Positions 11,849 through 24,129 of a stretch of DNA of 64,000 nt are shown in pieces; within the stretch, counting starts at the first letter, position 1; every line of letters begins with the position of its first letter. Position numbers and translations under genes: made by a program. Below the pieces are notes generated by a model. That model was given only the letters and a program-made list of their open reading frames with translations, ran no database searches and had not been told where the DNA came from. Source of the stretch: Paragonimus westermani (lineage: Eukaryota; Platyhelminthes; Trematoda; Plagiorchiida; Troglotrematidae); contig QNGE01000428.1 in NCBI GenBank assembly GCA_008508345.1, forward strand, positions 186,001 to 250,000. Reading direction: 5' to 3'.

Positions 11849-12570
11849 CAAACTTACCAAACATCGTCCACAACGCCTTACGGCTCACGGAGTCAAACGG
11901 CATACAGATGCCAGTTCCGTTCCTGGCACTTCTCCTGAAGCCGTGAGCAGCAAACACCAGCTTGATCGTACTCTGACTCGACCGGAATCCACACTGCTCC
12001 TCAGTAACATCCGTCTTCAAGACCTCCGTATTCAGCTGGTTCAGAAGGATTCTGGAAAACAACTTGCCTGCAAAGCTCGGAAGACCGATGCCCTGATAGC
12101 TGTCCGCACATTGCTTGTTACCCCTTCCTTTGAACATGGATACGATAGGGGCATCCTCAAAATCTTGCGGCATCGCCTCGTGCTCCCAAATGCAGTGAGA
12201 AAGCTGGAGCAAAGCGGGTTTCAACGCCGGTCCGCCATTCTTCAAGATCTCAACTGGCAGCCCATTCTCTCCTGCAGCCTTTCTGTTGTGTAGATGACCG
12301 ATCTCTCTCTAAAACTCTGGTAAATCCGGGGCGAGAGCAAGTGGAGGTTTGAAGGCCTGTTTCGGCAGGCTGTTCACAGTTAACTAATCAATGTTAGCAG
12401 GGTGGCTTATTAGGCTACCAAAGTTTTTGCGAAATATTTTCATGATGTCTTCTGGTTGGGTGCAAAAATAGCCGTTGTCCACGTCTATCAGTGCTTTAGT
12501 AGACTGGATAGGTGGAATGAAGATCGCCTTAAGTGAATCGTAGAACTCTTTGTGCTGTCGACGATCTGCG
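11849..12570 (-). pseudogene. LINE A linker and N-terminal RT
   Basis: The minus strand reads the linker (EFYDSLKAIF, then RKAAGENGLPVEIL) and the finger/palm part of the reverse transcriptase (IVSMFKGRGN, GIGLPSFAGKLFSRILLNQL, EEQCGFRSSQ). These correspond to the family blocks around the conserved YRPI/GI-L and GFR motifs. An open frame of 133 codons runs from 12,245 to 11,844. It ends just inside the insertion at 11,848, so this stop is not the original one. Upstream an in-frame stop near 12,370 separates it from the rest of the linker. Confidence 0.85.
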
Positions 12571-12999
12571 AAGCCCTACATCCGCTTACCATGATTCCTC
12601 CACCAGTGGTCCTAAATTCTACGAACACCCTCGGCCATTTGACGGCAGATACTTCTGTTTGTGGCATTCTTCGTTTCATTTTCTGGGTCCAATGTGGAAA
12701 TGGCAAACGCGGCATTCTTCTCCCATACCAAGTTGGAGATAGCCACGTTGTTGTCATCGAACCAGTCCGGGCGTTTCTTGCGCTCCACACCAATCGTCCC
12801 GGTGGCTGCTGCCGTAATCTGTTCTTTCAAATGTTGCCACATACCCTCAGGGGTAGTGGATACAGGAACGTTTTGCAGACAAGCGACGATTGCACGTTGA
12901 AAGGCAGTCTTCGTCTCCCAGTTCTCCAACCGTCTGATATCCAGCTTTTGTCGTTGTCCGGAAGATCCACAATAAACAGGCTTACGTACATGGATAAAC

Positions 13000-13795
13000 A
13001 ATTTGGTCCTAACCAGCCTATGATCTGTGCTACATTCAGCGCCGCGCATCACCCGCGTGGTACACACTTCACAAATGTCGTGCTACCGCACAATCACGTA
13101 GTCAAGCAAATGGTGAGGACCACTTCGTGGATGAGTCCGCTTCATAATGTCACTCGTATTCAGTTGAAATCAGATGTTCGTGAAAGCTAACTCGTGAGTG
13201 GCACTCAAATGCAGCTGACGATAACCGTTCTCGTTGGCTGAACCGATGCCGTAGGGCCAGAGGACTCCCGACCAGGCTACCTAGTCGCGCCCAACTCGAG
13301 CGTTCAAATGCCCAGAACAACTGGTCGGTCACTCATCGGCACCAACCGGATTGTGGTGAACAGTTGACCATAGAACTGGCTCTTTGTATCATCAGTGTGA
13401 CACCTAGCTAGACCGTAAACACCAACAAATGTAGCACACTTACCACGACCGAGTCGCAGGCGTATGGATATGATTCGAGGGCTGATGCCGTGCAGTTCGC
13501 CTATCATCAAAGCATTGATCAGATCAGCGAATGCAAAACAGACACCGTGCTTCCGAACACCGTCTGCCGGGTAACCTATCCAGTAGAAGGTGTACCCAGC
13601 ACCTGCTTCCCGCAACTTACCTTACCAAGCCTTGTCTCACCCAAAGCTGCCACGTCGACGCCATAACGACGCAGTTCCATCGAGATCAGTGCGCTTCCTC
13701 CTTCCGGCCGTTCAGTGGTGCTGCATCGGTCCAGCAGCGGGCGCACGTTCCATGTCTCAATGGAAAGCGTCTTGCGACCCCAGGCCTGTGTGAAG
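13000..13795 (-). pseudogene. LINE A endonuclease domain
   Basis: An apurinic/apyrimidinic-like endonuclease nicks target DNA for target-primed reverse transcription. Visible motifs on the minus strand are TWNVR with its catalytic Asn at 13,747-13,749, the ETRL motif with catalytic Glu at 13,636-13,638, the AGYTFYWIG block, a YGLA block in place of the usual YAP, and STDHRLV with the Asp-His pair at 13,020-13,031. The GDFNARVG motif reads GHLNARVG near 13,310-13,287 after a frame change, so the catalytic Asp is replaced by His. The HPRS..HLLDYVIVR block follows. Two or more stops interrupt the reading. The frame extends upstream to a Met codon at 13,992, but the true 5' end is not visible. 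Confidence 0.85.
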
Positions 13796-13995
13796 TTGGT
13801 CTTCAAGGTAGTGAGACATGAGTGAGCATTGTCTGTTTGAGGATCCAGGTTGGAGTTACAATATGAAGGTGAGTGACTGGCAGTAGCATGTTTTTGCCTA
13901 ACCACCCTGCCATGTGCAGCAGATAGGGCGACCCAGTTTATCGTGGGCGAGGGCCGATGCGGTATGTCATTCGGTTTGCGTTGTGACATCATGGT

Positions 13996-16900
13996 ACAGG
14001 TGAGCCAAGGTTACTGTCAAGATGCCGAGATCTAGATAGGGGGGCGATTAGGGCTCTCAATCAAAACCTTTGCCTAAAAAACTGTACCGCAAGGCAACAG
14101 GTGACACACACTCACAACAGCATCGACCACCGAAAACAGGTTGGACATTCACATTCCAAGAGATTCAACACGCTCACAGAGGAATAGCAGTATTGTACGG
14201 AAAAACCTACCACACATACTCACAAAATCAGTCCAGGCAAAAATCGACACCGACTACAACGAACGCATCTGCTTTTTGTCTGGCCGATGTGACAAGGGTG
14301 AACCTAAAAGGACCGAAGTCGCAGTCAACACAGCCCTTCGGATTCAAACACAACACCAGCTCGACCATCAATCCGAGGTGGCAGAAAACGTCAGGGCTCA
14401 GCATCGTATCTTGTGGCGCGGAGACAGGACCTGATATTGTTTCACATTGAACTCCACATGTTTTCACTTGGATTTAACACGGAGGAACAAAGAAGTAACC
14501 GTATTGTTTGGTCTCCTTTGAGAGCACTCTCAGAAACACGATTTCCATGTGCGATCAGCAAGATACCACAACGCGTGTCGATGTATGTGATCGTTATCCC
14601 AGGTCATCATTAACCGATCGCAAGCTCTGATAATAACCCACGCTTCTGCAAGATGCCAAACATTGAACAGTGAACCACACTCTCTGCTATCATAGCTCCG
14701 GTCACATAATAGTTCCGAATCCGAAACTCCACTGTTGTTATGCCAGCCTTTTAGCTTTCAGCTGAGCGGCTGGTGGAAGGGGCGAATCAGATTAAACTGT
14801 CTCGCTGATCCGACACAGTTTGTTTACAAATAACAACGTTATCCATCTGATGAACAAAACCTGTCTGACGTTCTTTGTTCTCCCGTCAATTAATACTATT
14901 AGGAAAGCGAACCCGCTTCTAAACAACGGTTGATTCACATAGTGGACACGTCCTTGCGAAAATGAGCCTTCGTCTTCACATTCCGGAAGGTCACTGTGAC
15001 ATTAGAGTCCTCGAAAAATCCATTGTTTTACGACAACCATACCGACATTTTGGCCAATGTTGGAGCCTATCACAACTCTATCTTTGGTCCGTCTTTTTCG
15101 CGTCCATAATTTGCTCGTACGTTCCGTTCTTCACATTCGTCCTGTGCATTTCGATCAATCTCTGCCAACAAGTGAGCGCTCCCACAGTTGAATTCCCCAT
15201 GAAAGAAGTTTGTTCAGTTGATCGGTAATTTGTCCAGGGTCTTGCATGGCTTCCGGTGACCAAAAACAGTAGTTAAGTTTGGAAAGAACTGCACCGAACA
15301 GGAACTACGGTATATCAAAGACGAAATTATTACCAAAAATAGGAAATAAATTGTTTATCTTACAGCCTCATGTTTCGGTCTTGTTGGACCTCGTGAGCGT
15401 TGTTTCCTGTTACTCCAATGACGAGTTTTAGTTAAGTTTGCGCTGTTATGGGACTAGCTTCCTGAACTTTGCCAGACTGATCTCTTGGTGAGCACGTCCT
15501 TACCGTCCTACCTGAGTTCCCAGTCACGTTTCCCTGTTAGTTAGGCACATGTCTGCCTGTAGCTTTGGTAGCCAGTAAGGCAACTTTTCCAAAGTTTCAA
15601 ATCGAATGATGTGTTAGTAATACTTCACAACCAGATTAGTTACTATATCCGGGTGACAATTCTTAATACGCTTCAATTTGGGTGTGTCTCTGTCTATCGC
15701 AGTCTACTGGGGAATGTAACCTGCCTTCAGTGTTACCGTTGTGTCTGCCTGTTTTATCTCTTCAATCGAGAGTTCGGCGTGTAAAAAGCTGAAATGGTTG
15801 AGCAGGTACAGACAAAACATTTGAGCTATCTGGATTACTTGACGTTCTGTATTGCGAGCCAGTGGAGATTTCTGAAACGTGATCTGTCGCCAAACGCCTG
15901 GCTATAATAGATAAATAGTTAAGCTAAGCTGAATTGCCGGAAGACATGGTTGCGATCTGAACACTGTTCACCTACCCATATTAATCGTGAATATGTGACT
16001 AGTGTGAAAACAGAAACAGTAGATCTTAAATAGGGTAACCGAAGGACTGTGTGAGAAAGACTGGTACTCACAGCTTAACCTGAGGCCAGATAATTATTGA
16101 CGTTTATTTTAAGCATGGAACCGACAGCCGATGGTTGACCGTTAAGGGTTAGACATACTTGAGGATCTGTAACTTGTGAACCTACCTTGGGACCATAAAC
16201 GATGATGCCATACCAATGTTAAAACCCATGGCTTACTATGGTCTAGTGACAGATGATATGATATTACGTCCTCGTTAGGTGACACTCCACCAAAACGATT
16301 CCCAGTCATCGTTGCCACTGCACCTTTGCTCTGGTTTCAAAGTTTCTGTCTGTGTAACTGATGTAAAACTTTCTACAGCTGTAGGAAAGCTGACAGTGAC
16401 AAGTAGCAAACACAGGGTTAAGCTTTTCGGGGAGACAGAGACAAATTAGTAATTCATGAAAAATGATGCGTGGTACTAATCATTTTTCCAGGGTTGTTCA
16501 TCGTAATGTCACCTTTGAAGTGAGATTATGTATGGTCTCCATTTCAAAGCATCTTCACAGCTACAGCTTTCAAAGGCGTACTCTTAATCCATTTTCGGAC
16601 AAAAGGTTCAGAGTAATCGTTAACACGAGCAGACTCACGCAATGCTGTGCTCAGCGTGTGGTCTAAAATAGGAGCCGATTTTTGATTCCTTGCTATACAG
16701 CATATGCACTAGTGATCCACTGATGGAACAGCCCCACAGTATAATACCCGTCTGATTCTCATGATCAACGCACGTGCGGCAATAAGAAATGAACACTTAG
16801 CTCGTCCACTCAGTACAGTGTCATGGAACCTGCAAAACAGGGTGTACAGAGAAAGCACTTCAGTCAAGCTAGGGTCGTGACGAGTTGTGATTTCAGCTTC

Positions 16901-18750
16901 GGGAAAGCAACAACAAACCAACAGTTTTACTAAAACACAAGCAGGTTGAAAGGGAAAAAGCATTAAAAGTGTACTATGAAATGCGATAACTAAAACCATT
17001 CTTCATTGTAGACACTACAATAGGCAACTGGTACGAGGCCAACAAAATACGTGTATTATCTTGTCAGTGCTGACCTGTAGTAGAATGAATGATCAACAAA
17101 TTAATCTGTCAGGCGTCTAATCCTTTGTTTCTAATTGGTAATTATTGAAAGGCTTAGGTGGACAATTCAATTCGTTCGACCGACGACGGTGCATGTGAAA
17201 CGTATTCAAGTTGTAATCTGTGTCTTCTGAGTAGCTCCTTTATATGACTCAAAATGGCTCAACGGTTCAGAAATGGCTCAACTACAGCCCACCATTCACG
17301 GTGTTGAGCAGAGAGCACGTAACAATAATCAGGGGGCTTGAATGCCTGTAAAAAAAACTGTGAGCCACTCAGTCAGTTTTGTGCACCATGACACAGGCGT
17401 GTGTGTGGAAACGTGCTAGGTCAGAAACAGAAGGTGCATACAAAAATGCACCGTCACTGACGAACCTCATCAAAACGTTTTGTAAGTGAAATCGTGGTCG
17501 TTTTCTCCTGGAAGCTTCGTCAGTTTGTGTATGCCACACTTTAATATACACAGCTTTTATACCTTCACTTGTGTACACACTGTATTCATTTGTTATTGAC
17601 AACTGCTTTCTTGTGTGCTTATAAGAGTTAAATTGGAGTGAACTGTGGTAGTGACGATTCTTCGGACTGTCCGAAGTACGTATAGAATGGCGAATCCTCG
17701 TTTGCTTTATAAGGTAAGCCGGTAGAACGATTTAAAGCAATGAAACATGTTGATCCCAGACGGCCGACAAACAGTTGGTTGCGGAGCAACGGCCGGTCAT
17801 CCGAATGTCGATCAAAGCAAAGGATGGACAGCTCGTTCGAATGAGGACAGCTGAAACAAACAGGGGCTGACTGAAACAAATGCGGCCGAAGCTGACTAGC
17901 AAAACAGACTAGCTGAGGAGATTTTGGATAATCACAGCAACGCGTGAAAATTTGCGATGAGTACTCACGTAACTTCTCAAGTTCCGGAAACTGCGTTCAC
18001 ATCTGTCCTTTCTAACTAGTTCGGGCTGTTCGGGGCAGAGTGTACTACTGCTGTTTCTGATGAGTTTAACAATAGGGGATAAGAAGAGGGCTGAAGCCTA
18101 ACCGAAGGGGGTTTTCTCGGGAGGTGAAGTCGCTGTTTTGCTTCTCCTCTTATCATCTTAGATGGGTCACAGCTACTAGCCAATGAACGGTTAAGCTGAG
18201 TATAGTCTTTTTATGTGCAAACGCCCACGCAGCAGTTGCTCTTGTTTATTAAGGACGAATCATGGCGTCGTCTCAACATCACAGTTAGCCTTAGAATGTC
18301 GGGTACAATTTAAAGTAAGCTCCAGTTGCGAACCTGTGCTATGGTACCTCAAACTCCATTGGAAGACCCAGTTATTTTGAAGTGCACAATACAACGTTAG
18401 TACCGCACAGATGGACTAACTGGATATGGGCCAATGAGCCGACCGGGGTAAAATCACTATGAACAGTTTAAGAGGGAATCAGCGTCAGTATCAACAACGA
18501 AGTTGTCTAAGTTCTGGGAACGGTCTTAGAGCTCTTTTTGAAAAATACCCATCTCAACACACTATGAGGAAGCTTGATGTTCACAGGGCTTGAACTTCAA
18601 CTGATTCTCCACCGGAGGCACAGATGTACTCACGTGTACATTACAGCACATTTGAAACGGCTATCAAGCGAATAGGTAGTGACTTAAACGCGCTGTCCCA
18701 AATACCACTGTCCCAAGCAAGAACAAAGTTATAGGTTACTATCTTACGAA
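13996..18750. other. No gene recognised
   Basis: Open frames here stay below about 130 codons and match nothing I know. 14,070-14,470 is open on both strands and lies directly upstream of LINE A, so it may be a LINE A 5' region, but it has no recognisable motif. Frames at 14,962-15,228, 16,709-16,999 and 17,628-17,879 are of unknown origin. No splice-site pairs support exons. Confidence 0.45.
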
Positions 18751-18839
18751 TCCTTTGGTCAGCGCTGTTTGCTACGTTTGTCTTGGCAAAATCTACTGCT
18801 CAAATAATAGCCAACGGACTACACTTTCTAATTATTTCC

Positions 18840-19440
18840 TGTCATTTAAGCTGATCAATGACCCGCTGACTCACTTTGGTAGGGATTATTCATACTTCAC
18901 AAGCGAACTGATTGCTCTTGGTTGTCTGATCCGGGCACCTGATAAGACGTTTCTGATTGATGCAATCCCTTTACATTCCCAAATATATTTGGTAAGCGTC
19001 TATCAGACTATTCCAATCAAAATAGAAGTAACGATATGAATAACGATTTAGTACGTTAAATTCTTCTCAGGATAATGCAGTTACAGAAGTTTCATCAAAA
19101 CATGCCAATAGACAAATATGATTGCTACGACCAACTGACCTTTAAGGAACTCAATGGATGTGTTAGCTTCACTATCAGGTGTGTTAAAACGAAAGAGTTG
19201 ATCGAATTTCTGACAGAATGCATTAAATACAATGACTATCCGGAACTCTGTTCAAATTTCCTTCACTGTTGCCGCATTCATTGGTCAGCGACAGGCTGCA
19301 ACGAGAAATTTAAGAAGGACTCGATGGTTTGGAAATATATATAAACTAAATAATATCCCAACAAAAGGGTTTGATAATACTCCGCTTGAAATATTGTTGT
19401 ATGGACGCACGTTTTGCTGTCCACAACTTAAGGATGGTCA
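18840..19440 (+). mobile_element. Possible Ty3/gypsy-like pol fragments
   Basis: Three short blocks in plus-strand order resemble Ty3/gypsy pol. NDPLTHFGRD at 18,857-18,886 recalls the RNase H DHKPLT..FG motif. A stretch around 19,180-19,290 (KELIEFLTECIKYNDYPE, RIHWSATGC) recalls the linker before the integrase. IPTKGFDNTPLEILLYGRT at 19,355-19,411 recalls the YR.TP....SP.ELL.GR block after the integrase core. The spacing requires loss of most of the integrase. Each block alone is weak, so only the order supports the call. Confidence 0.28.
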
Positions 19441-19504
19441 AAGAGATATGAAATTCACTATGAGGATCAGCAAACTAAACGTCTTGTTTGATTGCCTCAT
19501 ATGA

Positions 19505-21285
19505 TGCCGACCTTGAGCAATTGCAGCCTGACTTTCCCAATAGTTGATATAGATATTCCCGACTTTTTATGTCCCGTAAGAGGTGGATAATATGTGCGTA
19601 TCATGAGAAATTTGCGTCCGGATGAAGATTGCTGATTCTGGCTAAAATGAGCGAAAATTGTTTGGACTGTTGCGAGTGAAACACATTGTGTGATGTCAAG
19701 CTGAGTGTTTAAGGGCTCAAAAACTGAAAATGACGCACCCGGTTACGCGACATTATGCGCTGCTCCAGCACTTTACTGGCGAATGCTCACACGAAGTCAT
19801 TTTCGACCGATCTCATTCTTGTATCTCACTGGAGGGACTACTTTGGTGCCATTCCTTCTGTGTATATTCTTGTGTGTAGATTGCATTAATTACTAATCAA
19901 GCATTTCTCATTTTTGTTGTACGTTGAAAATTTTGAACTGACATTCTGAACCCCTGTTTGAACTCTCCCATGATCATCTTTTGCCGCCTAACTTAATTGT
20001 TTAATTCACTGCATTAATCATTGCAGATCGCTAGCGGCCATTTTCCGTCCACAGAATTCACTTATTTGCTAGTTGGTTAGCCCAGAACAGAACCCTTTTG
20101 ATCCAAATAAGACTTCAACAGTCTGCCTTGTTATATCCTAGTTAACAGAGTTACATATGTCATGACAAACTGTGTGCAACCGTGGGGTATCATAGATTTC
20201 GTAATCAAATCCTATTCAGGGGTGTCAAGATAGTAACTCTTAATAAATTCGATCACAACGACAATATGCAAACGATACATTTAGTTGCTCACAAATTTTG
20301 AAAAACAATGAGGCTACAGAACAGAACAGAGCCGATCGAACACCAGACAACTAATTCCCTAAAACAACTGATGTAGCACAGACATATCACACAGAATCAG
20401 TTTGGCTGAATGAATCCAAGTAAATCGATCGCATCTGACGTTTGCGCTGACTCCTCATGATGCCAGTAGACGGTTGCCCATTTAGACCGATGTGCCGTTC
20501 ACCATGTTGCGCATCCACCAGTAGTAGGAACACTAGAGTCGATTAGACGAGTTATCTTTGTACAGTTCTCGTGACACTTCCGGGTTCGTGAATTCGGTGG
20601 AGGATATTGATAGTGATTGCATACACAGTAGTTCTGTCCATTTAAGTTCACAATTTGCATATGTTCTTTTAGTGATGGTGGCCTGCAGAAAGCAAACTTC
20701 AGAGAAAAGGTTCTACGCTGCACTCACAGTGTTCAGTTTATGTATGACAGCGAGCTCTACATACAATCTGTTAGGGTAGTAATTGGAGCCCCGTGATGTC
20801 TACCTCTTGCGGAAATATCCACAAGACAATCAGAATATTCATTTCAGCCTTCATTTCAGAGTCTCCGTGTGTGCCGCTGATATGTTTGATATACTTATTT
20901 TCACAAAACTAGACGATGAACTGATAGCTATTCTTTAGTGTTTCATAGCAGCAAACGTTTCAATTAGTTTCACCGCAAGGCGGGAACCCAGCAGTGCTTG
21001 AGATCCATTTGGCTGGAGTCCGTGAAGGTGCATACAATGGGTTGGTATAGGATAAAACAACATGGACAGGTCAGTATAGCAAGTCTAAGAGGTTTGTACT
21101 TCGCATACAGAAACGGTATCTTGCTCATCGCCTGGCAACTAGAGCAAGAAAGATCTGCTCAGACGAAGTAGCAAGGCAAGGACATGAAACGGTTGAAAAC
21201 CTTTCTGCAGCAGCTTATCACTTCGTATACGATAGCCGAAACTTCGCATGAGGTGGTGGACGCCGTTGACAAAAAGTGGTGCCCG
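19505..21285. other. No gene recognised
   Basis: Only short frames occur. A stretch at 21,070-21,240 (RIQKRYLAHRLATRARK and following) has coding-like composition directly upstream of LINE B and may be its linker between endonuclease and RT, but I could not confirm that. No endonuclease motif of LINE B was found further upstream. Confidence 0.4.
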
Positions 21286-21289
21286 TAAA

Positions 21290-22720
21290 TCATTTCTGTT
21301 TAAACATACAGCGAATCCATTTAACCGTTGTATCTACGGATGGCTGAGAGTCTCCTTTAAAGCGATAACCTGACAAAGCTGTTTTACTAAAATTTCAGTG
21401 GTAATAATGGACCCAAGTGAAATCTATCTTCAAGGGTGAGTGGACACTTGATCTAGCAAACCATCGACCAGTAGTACTGCTTTCATTGTTCTCGAAAATA
21501 ATGCAGAGTCCACCCAAAGACTCTCCGGACCAAGGCTGAAGACTTCCAACTTATCGGCAAGCAGCAGTATGACTTTCGTAGGGGATACTTTATGTCACGA
21601 GTCTGCTGGTTGCTCGTGATATCTGGACAGAGATTGCCAGTACAGAAGTGGCCAGAGAAGCGATTTTCCTTTACGATTTCCAATCTTTCGTCAAGGTTGG
21701 CCATTTCATTTCCTCGCGGAAACTGAATAGGTATGGACTTGGACAGTGTTTACTCACCTGGTTACAGGATTACCTGACTGAACTTAGTTTCAACAACCAG
21801 GTGAATGGGCGGTTGTAAAAGTGGCTCCCATCCAACAGCAGTGTTCAGCAAACATCAGTCTTGGGACCACTGTTGTTACTTATTCTCCTTCCTGGACTGC
21901 TCAGTATGCTCACGCCATCGATTTTGTTGTACTTTGATGACACAAAGTTCTGGCGAGTCCTGAAGTACCCGGAAGATGTGGCAGCCTTATGAAACGATTT
22001 GGACTGCTTAAATTGGTGGTCCACAGCAAGTAACTCGCAGCTCCACGTCGACTAACGCAAATTCGAGCAAGTTCATTCTCAAAACTGTACTAGCTACTAA
22101 CCTGTAGACAAAGCTGCTCGTGTCAGCATGCTAACGAAACCCAGGAGCTATAGGGGCAGAGAGATCATGTTTGTCTACTAATTGTGTTTATGTGACAAAC
22201 AACCCTCAACTTCCCAAGAAGAATTTGTGGAACCTCCTTTTCTGATTTGTTCCCCACTACGTTCACCTCCGTTATCCACGCACACCTGGAAACCAAAATA
22301 CAGGCCTATTGTCTTTACCTCAAAAAAGGTTTGGTGCTCATCGAAAGGGTTCAGGGACGGACCACTAGGAGAATTATGTGGCTCAGGGAAATCCCTTACC
22401 CGGAAAGACTGGTAGAAGTAGGTCAACTCTTGATGAATTGTAGACACCTCAGGGGAGGCCTAATTCTTACCTACAAAATACCCCACACCGCAGAATATCG
22501 ACCGACACACTTCCCAGTAAATAAGGATGCTTTTGAGAGGTCACCCGCTCAAACTGAGTAGTGTAACGGATAGGTTACTCTGGGGACAGAACTGTTTCCT
22601 ATTTAGAATCTGTTCTCATTGGAACGCAATTCCCAACTCTGTGTTCACAGTTGAATCAGTTGAGAGGTGTAAATGTTACTCAATCTGCACTTACGTAAGA
22701 GACAATCAGCGCTACAAGTT
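21290..22720 (+). mobile_element. LINE B: CR1/jockey-like RT remnant
   Basis: The plus strand reads a degraded non-LTR reverse transcriptase in several frames. DWTQVKSIFKG...NHRPVVLLSLFSKIM lies at 21,408-21,503, and LLVARDIWTEIAS and KLNRYGLGQCLLTWLQDYL follow. TSVLGPLLLLILL comes next, then the catalytic box YFDD at 21,930-21,941 with both Asp intact. After it come PEDVAAL and DLDCLNWWSTASNSQLHVD. The C-terminal region at 22,247-22,700 keeps PYPERL, LRGGLILTYKI, LRGHPLKL and HWNAIPNSVFTVESVE. At least three in-frame stops and several frameshifts make it a pseudogene. The endonuclease half is missing, the usual 5' truncation of LINE copies. The family differs from LINE A. Confidence 0.85.
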
Positions 22721-22820
22721 TCCCAACTGTTGTACTTGCCCAGTCTCGAAGATCACCATCTGCGTATGTCTGACTAAATGTGGGTTCAGTGTGTTTCAAT
22801 ACGTACTACTGAAATGATTG

Positions 22821-23555
22821 CAGCCATCAACCTCATTGGATTTACCTGTAATTTAATTCTAGCCGCCTTTTTACGACTAACAAATGTCCAACACAACTTT
22901 TCCTCGGCCAGCACCGGGACTGGAAAACAGACAAGAATCTTTCTCCTTCCTGTAACAACCTATGAACCTATGACAAACTGCCAGTCCACGATCAGCGAAC
23001 GTTAGCGTATTCGTTTCTACGTTACTGTTACAGGGAGTATTTTGTGCAGAATATGCTTCTTCCACACGACTATGAAGTAGTCGAAAGCATCAAGAAATAT
23101 GGAAGAGTCTGGATCGGAACCGGTTGTAAAAAAATCATTCACTACTACCACAAATCTCGCTGACACCAACAGGTCCAAAAAGTCAGCACAGCATTGCGAG
23201 TTGTGTACATAAATGTCATCACTCAACCTAAGGCAGGCCGCCGGCGCATTTCGGTTAGCAACGAGGCATTGGCAATCAGGTTACACAAGCCTAAGCCATG
23301 TTTCCACAAGAAAATTGTCCAGCCTTTGCAACTACCATGGCAACACCCAATCTAACCACACGGACTATTGACCCTGACTAGGTGATGTGACATTTGGTCA
23401 CTGTTCGCCTCAGGTTTAAGCAATTATGTGAAGTAGATAAGTTGTGAGTTAAGCTATTTGTGAAGAAGAGTTAAGCTGTCCACTAGAACGGTTAACCTCC
23501 GCACCCTCGGCGCTCACTTAGAATTTTGCTGTTAAACCTCTTGAGAAAGAGATAG
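22821..23555. other. No gene recognised
   Basis: Downstream flank of LINE B. Only shadow-sized frames of up to 75 codons, and no tail repeat or target-site duplication of LINE B could be identified. Confidence 0.4.
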
Positions 23556-23559
23556 GGAT

Positions 23560-24129
23560 TTAGCACTCATGTGGATCAGGACCACAGATGGTGGTGGTCA
23601 GATGATTAACAAAGTGCATACACAATGCCACCCGCTGTGACCGACTGGGCGTGCCCGCATTGTGAACAGCTCTAAGTAGCTTTGTTAGAAGGCCATCATC
23701 ATGATGGGGTTCACCGGGTGAGCAGCCGAAGTGCGCACGGTGGTCATGCTTACGCAGGTGAAACCAGTGTGGTTCACCCAGTAATGTCTGACTGTATCCA
23801 CCGCTTGATGCCCAATCAAGTGTGTACCGTTGGGAAGTCAAACTGATGCGCAATCCACATAAGACGATTATGGGAACGCTGCTCACGAAGCTGCTCGCAA
23901 AGCTGGGCATTAAACCACCAAGGTATGGCAAAATCTTATCAAAATGTATCTCCCGATAGTTACATGGAGTACAGTAGTTGATGACATAGAATAATCCAAT
24001 GGACATTTGATCATAGTTTGTATTCAGATTTGTTGACGTACCTCCACATACTCGAGTTTTATGACTCAATTGTGTTTGCAAAAATATGTGATATTTTTTG
24101 TTGGACGTGGAGTTGTGCCATAGCATCAT
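23560..24129 (-). CDS. Uncharacterised 189-codon open frame
   Basis: This is the longest unbroken frame in the window outside LINE A and its antisense shadows. The C-terminal half is His-, Gly- and Pro-rich (HDHRAHFGCSPGEPHHDDG). I recognise no domain, signal peptide or membrane segment. At this base composition a frame of this length is somewhat unlikely by chance in 64 kb, but not impossible. No splice sites or start context give extra support. It could be a spurious frame, an unrecognised repeat or a real exon. Confidence 0.18.
   Translation of the reverse strand: MMLWHNSTSNKKYHIFLQTQLSHKTRVCGGTSTNLNTNYDQMSIGLFYVINYCTPCNYREIHFDKILPYLGGLMPSFASSFVSSVPIIVLCGLRISLTSQRYTLDWASSGGYSQTLLGEPHWFHLRKHDHRAHFGCSPGEPHHDDGLLTKLLRAVHNAGTPSRSQRVALCMHFVNHLTTTICGPDPHEC

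Larger units (their letters stand above)
10422..13795 (-). mobile_element. LINE A: APE-type non-LTR retrotransposon, decayed
   Basis: Reading on the minus strand, this is an almost complete pol of an APE-type LINE. It holds apurinic-like endonuclease (13,795 to about 13,000), linker, reverse transcriptase (about 12,300 to 10,795) and the conserved C-terminal region (10,769-10,422). The domain order and motifs match the RTE/CR1-type LINE proteins often annotated as craniofacial development protein 2-like. The clade is not resolved here. Several stops and frameshifts break the frame. The endonuclease GDFN motif reads GHLN, and the RT FADD box reads FAND. A 394-bp solo-LTR-like insertion interrupts the RT. 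The element is not autonomous. Long open frames on the plus strand here are antisense shadows. Confidence 0.9.

Noticed and set aside
11802..12293. 163-codon plus-strand frame
   Set aside because: Antisense to the LINE A RT and crossing the solo LTR boundary, so it cannot be ancestral.
12552..13190. 212-codon plus-strand frame
   Set aside because: It is antisense to the LINE A endonuclease and linker, whose minus-strand reading carries clear family motifs.
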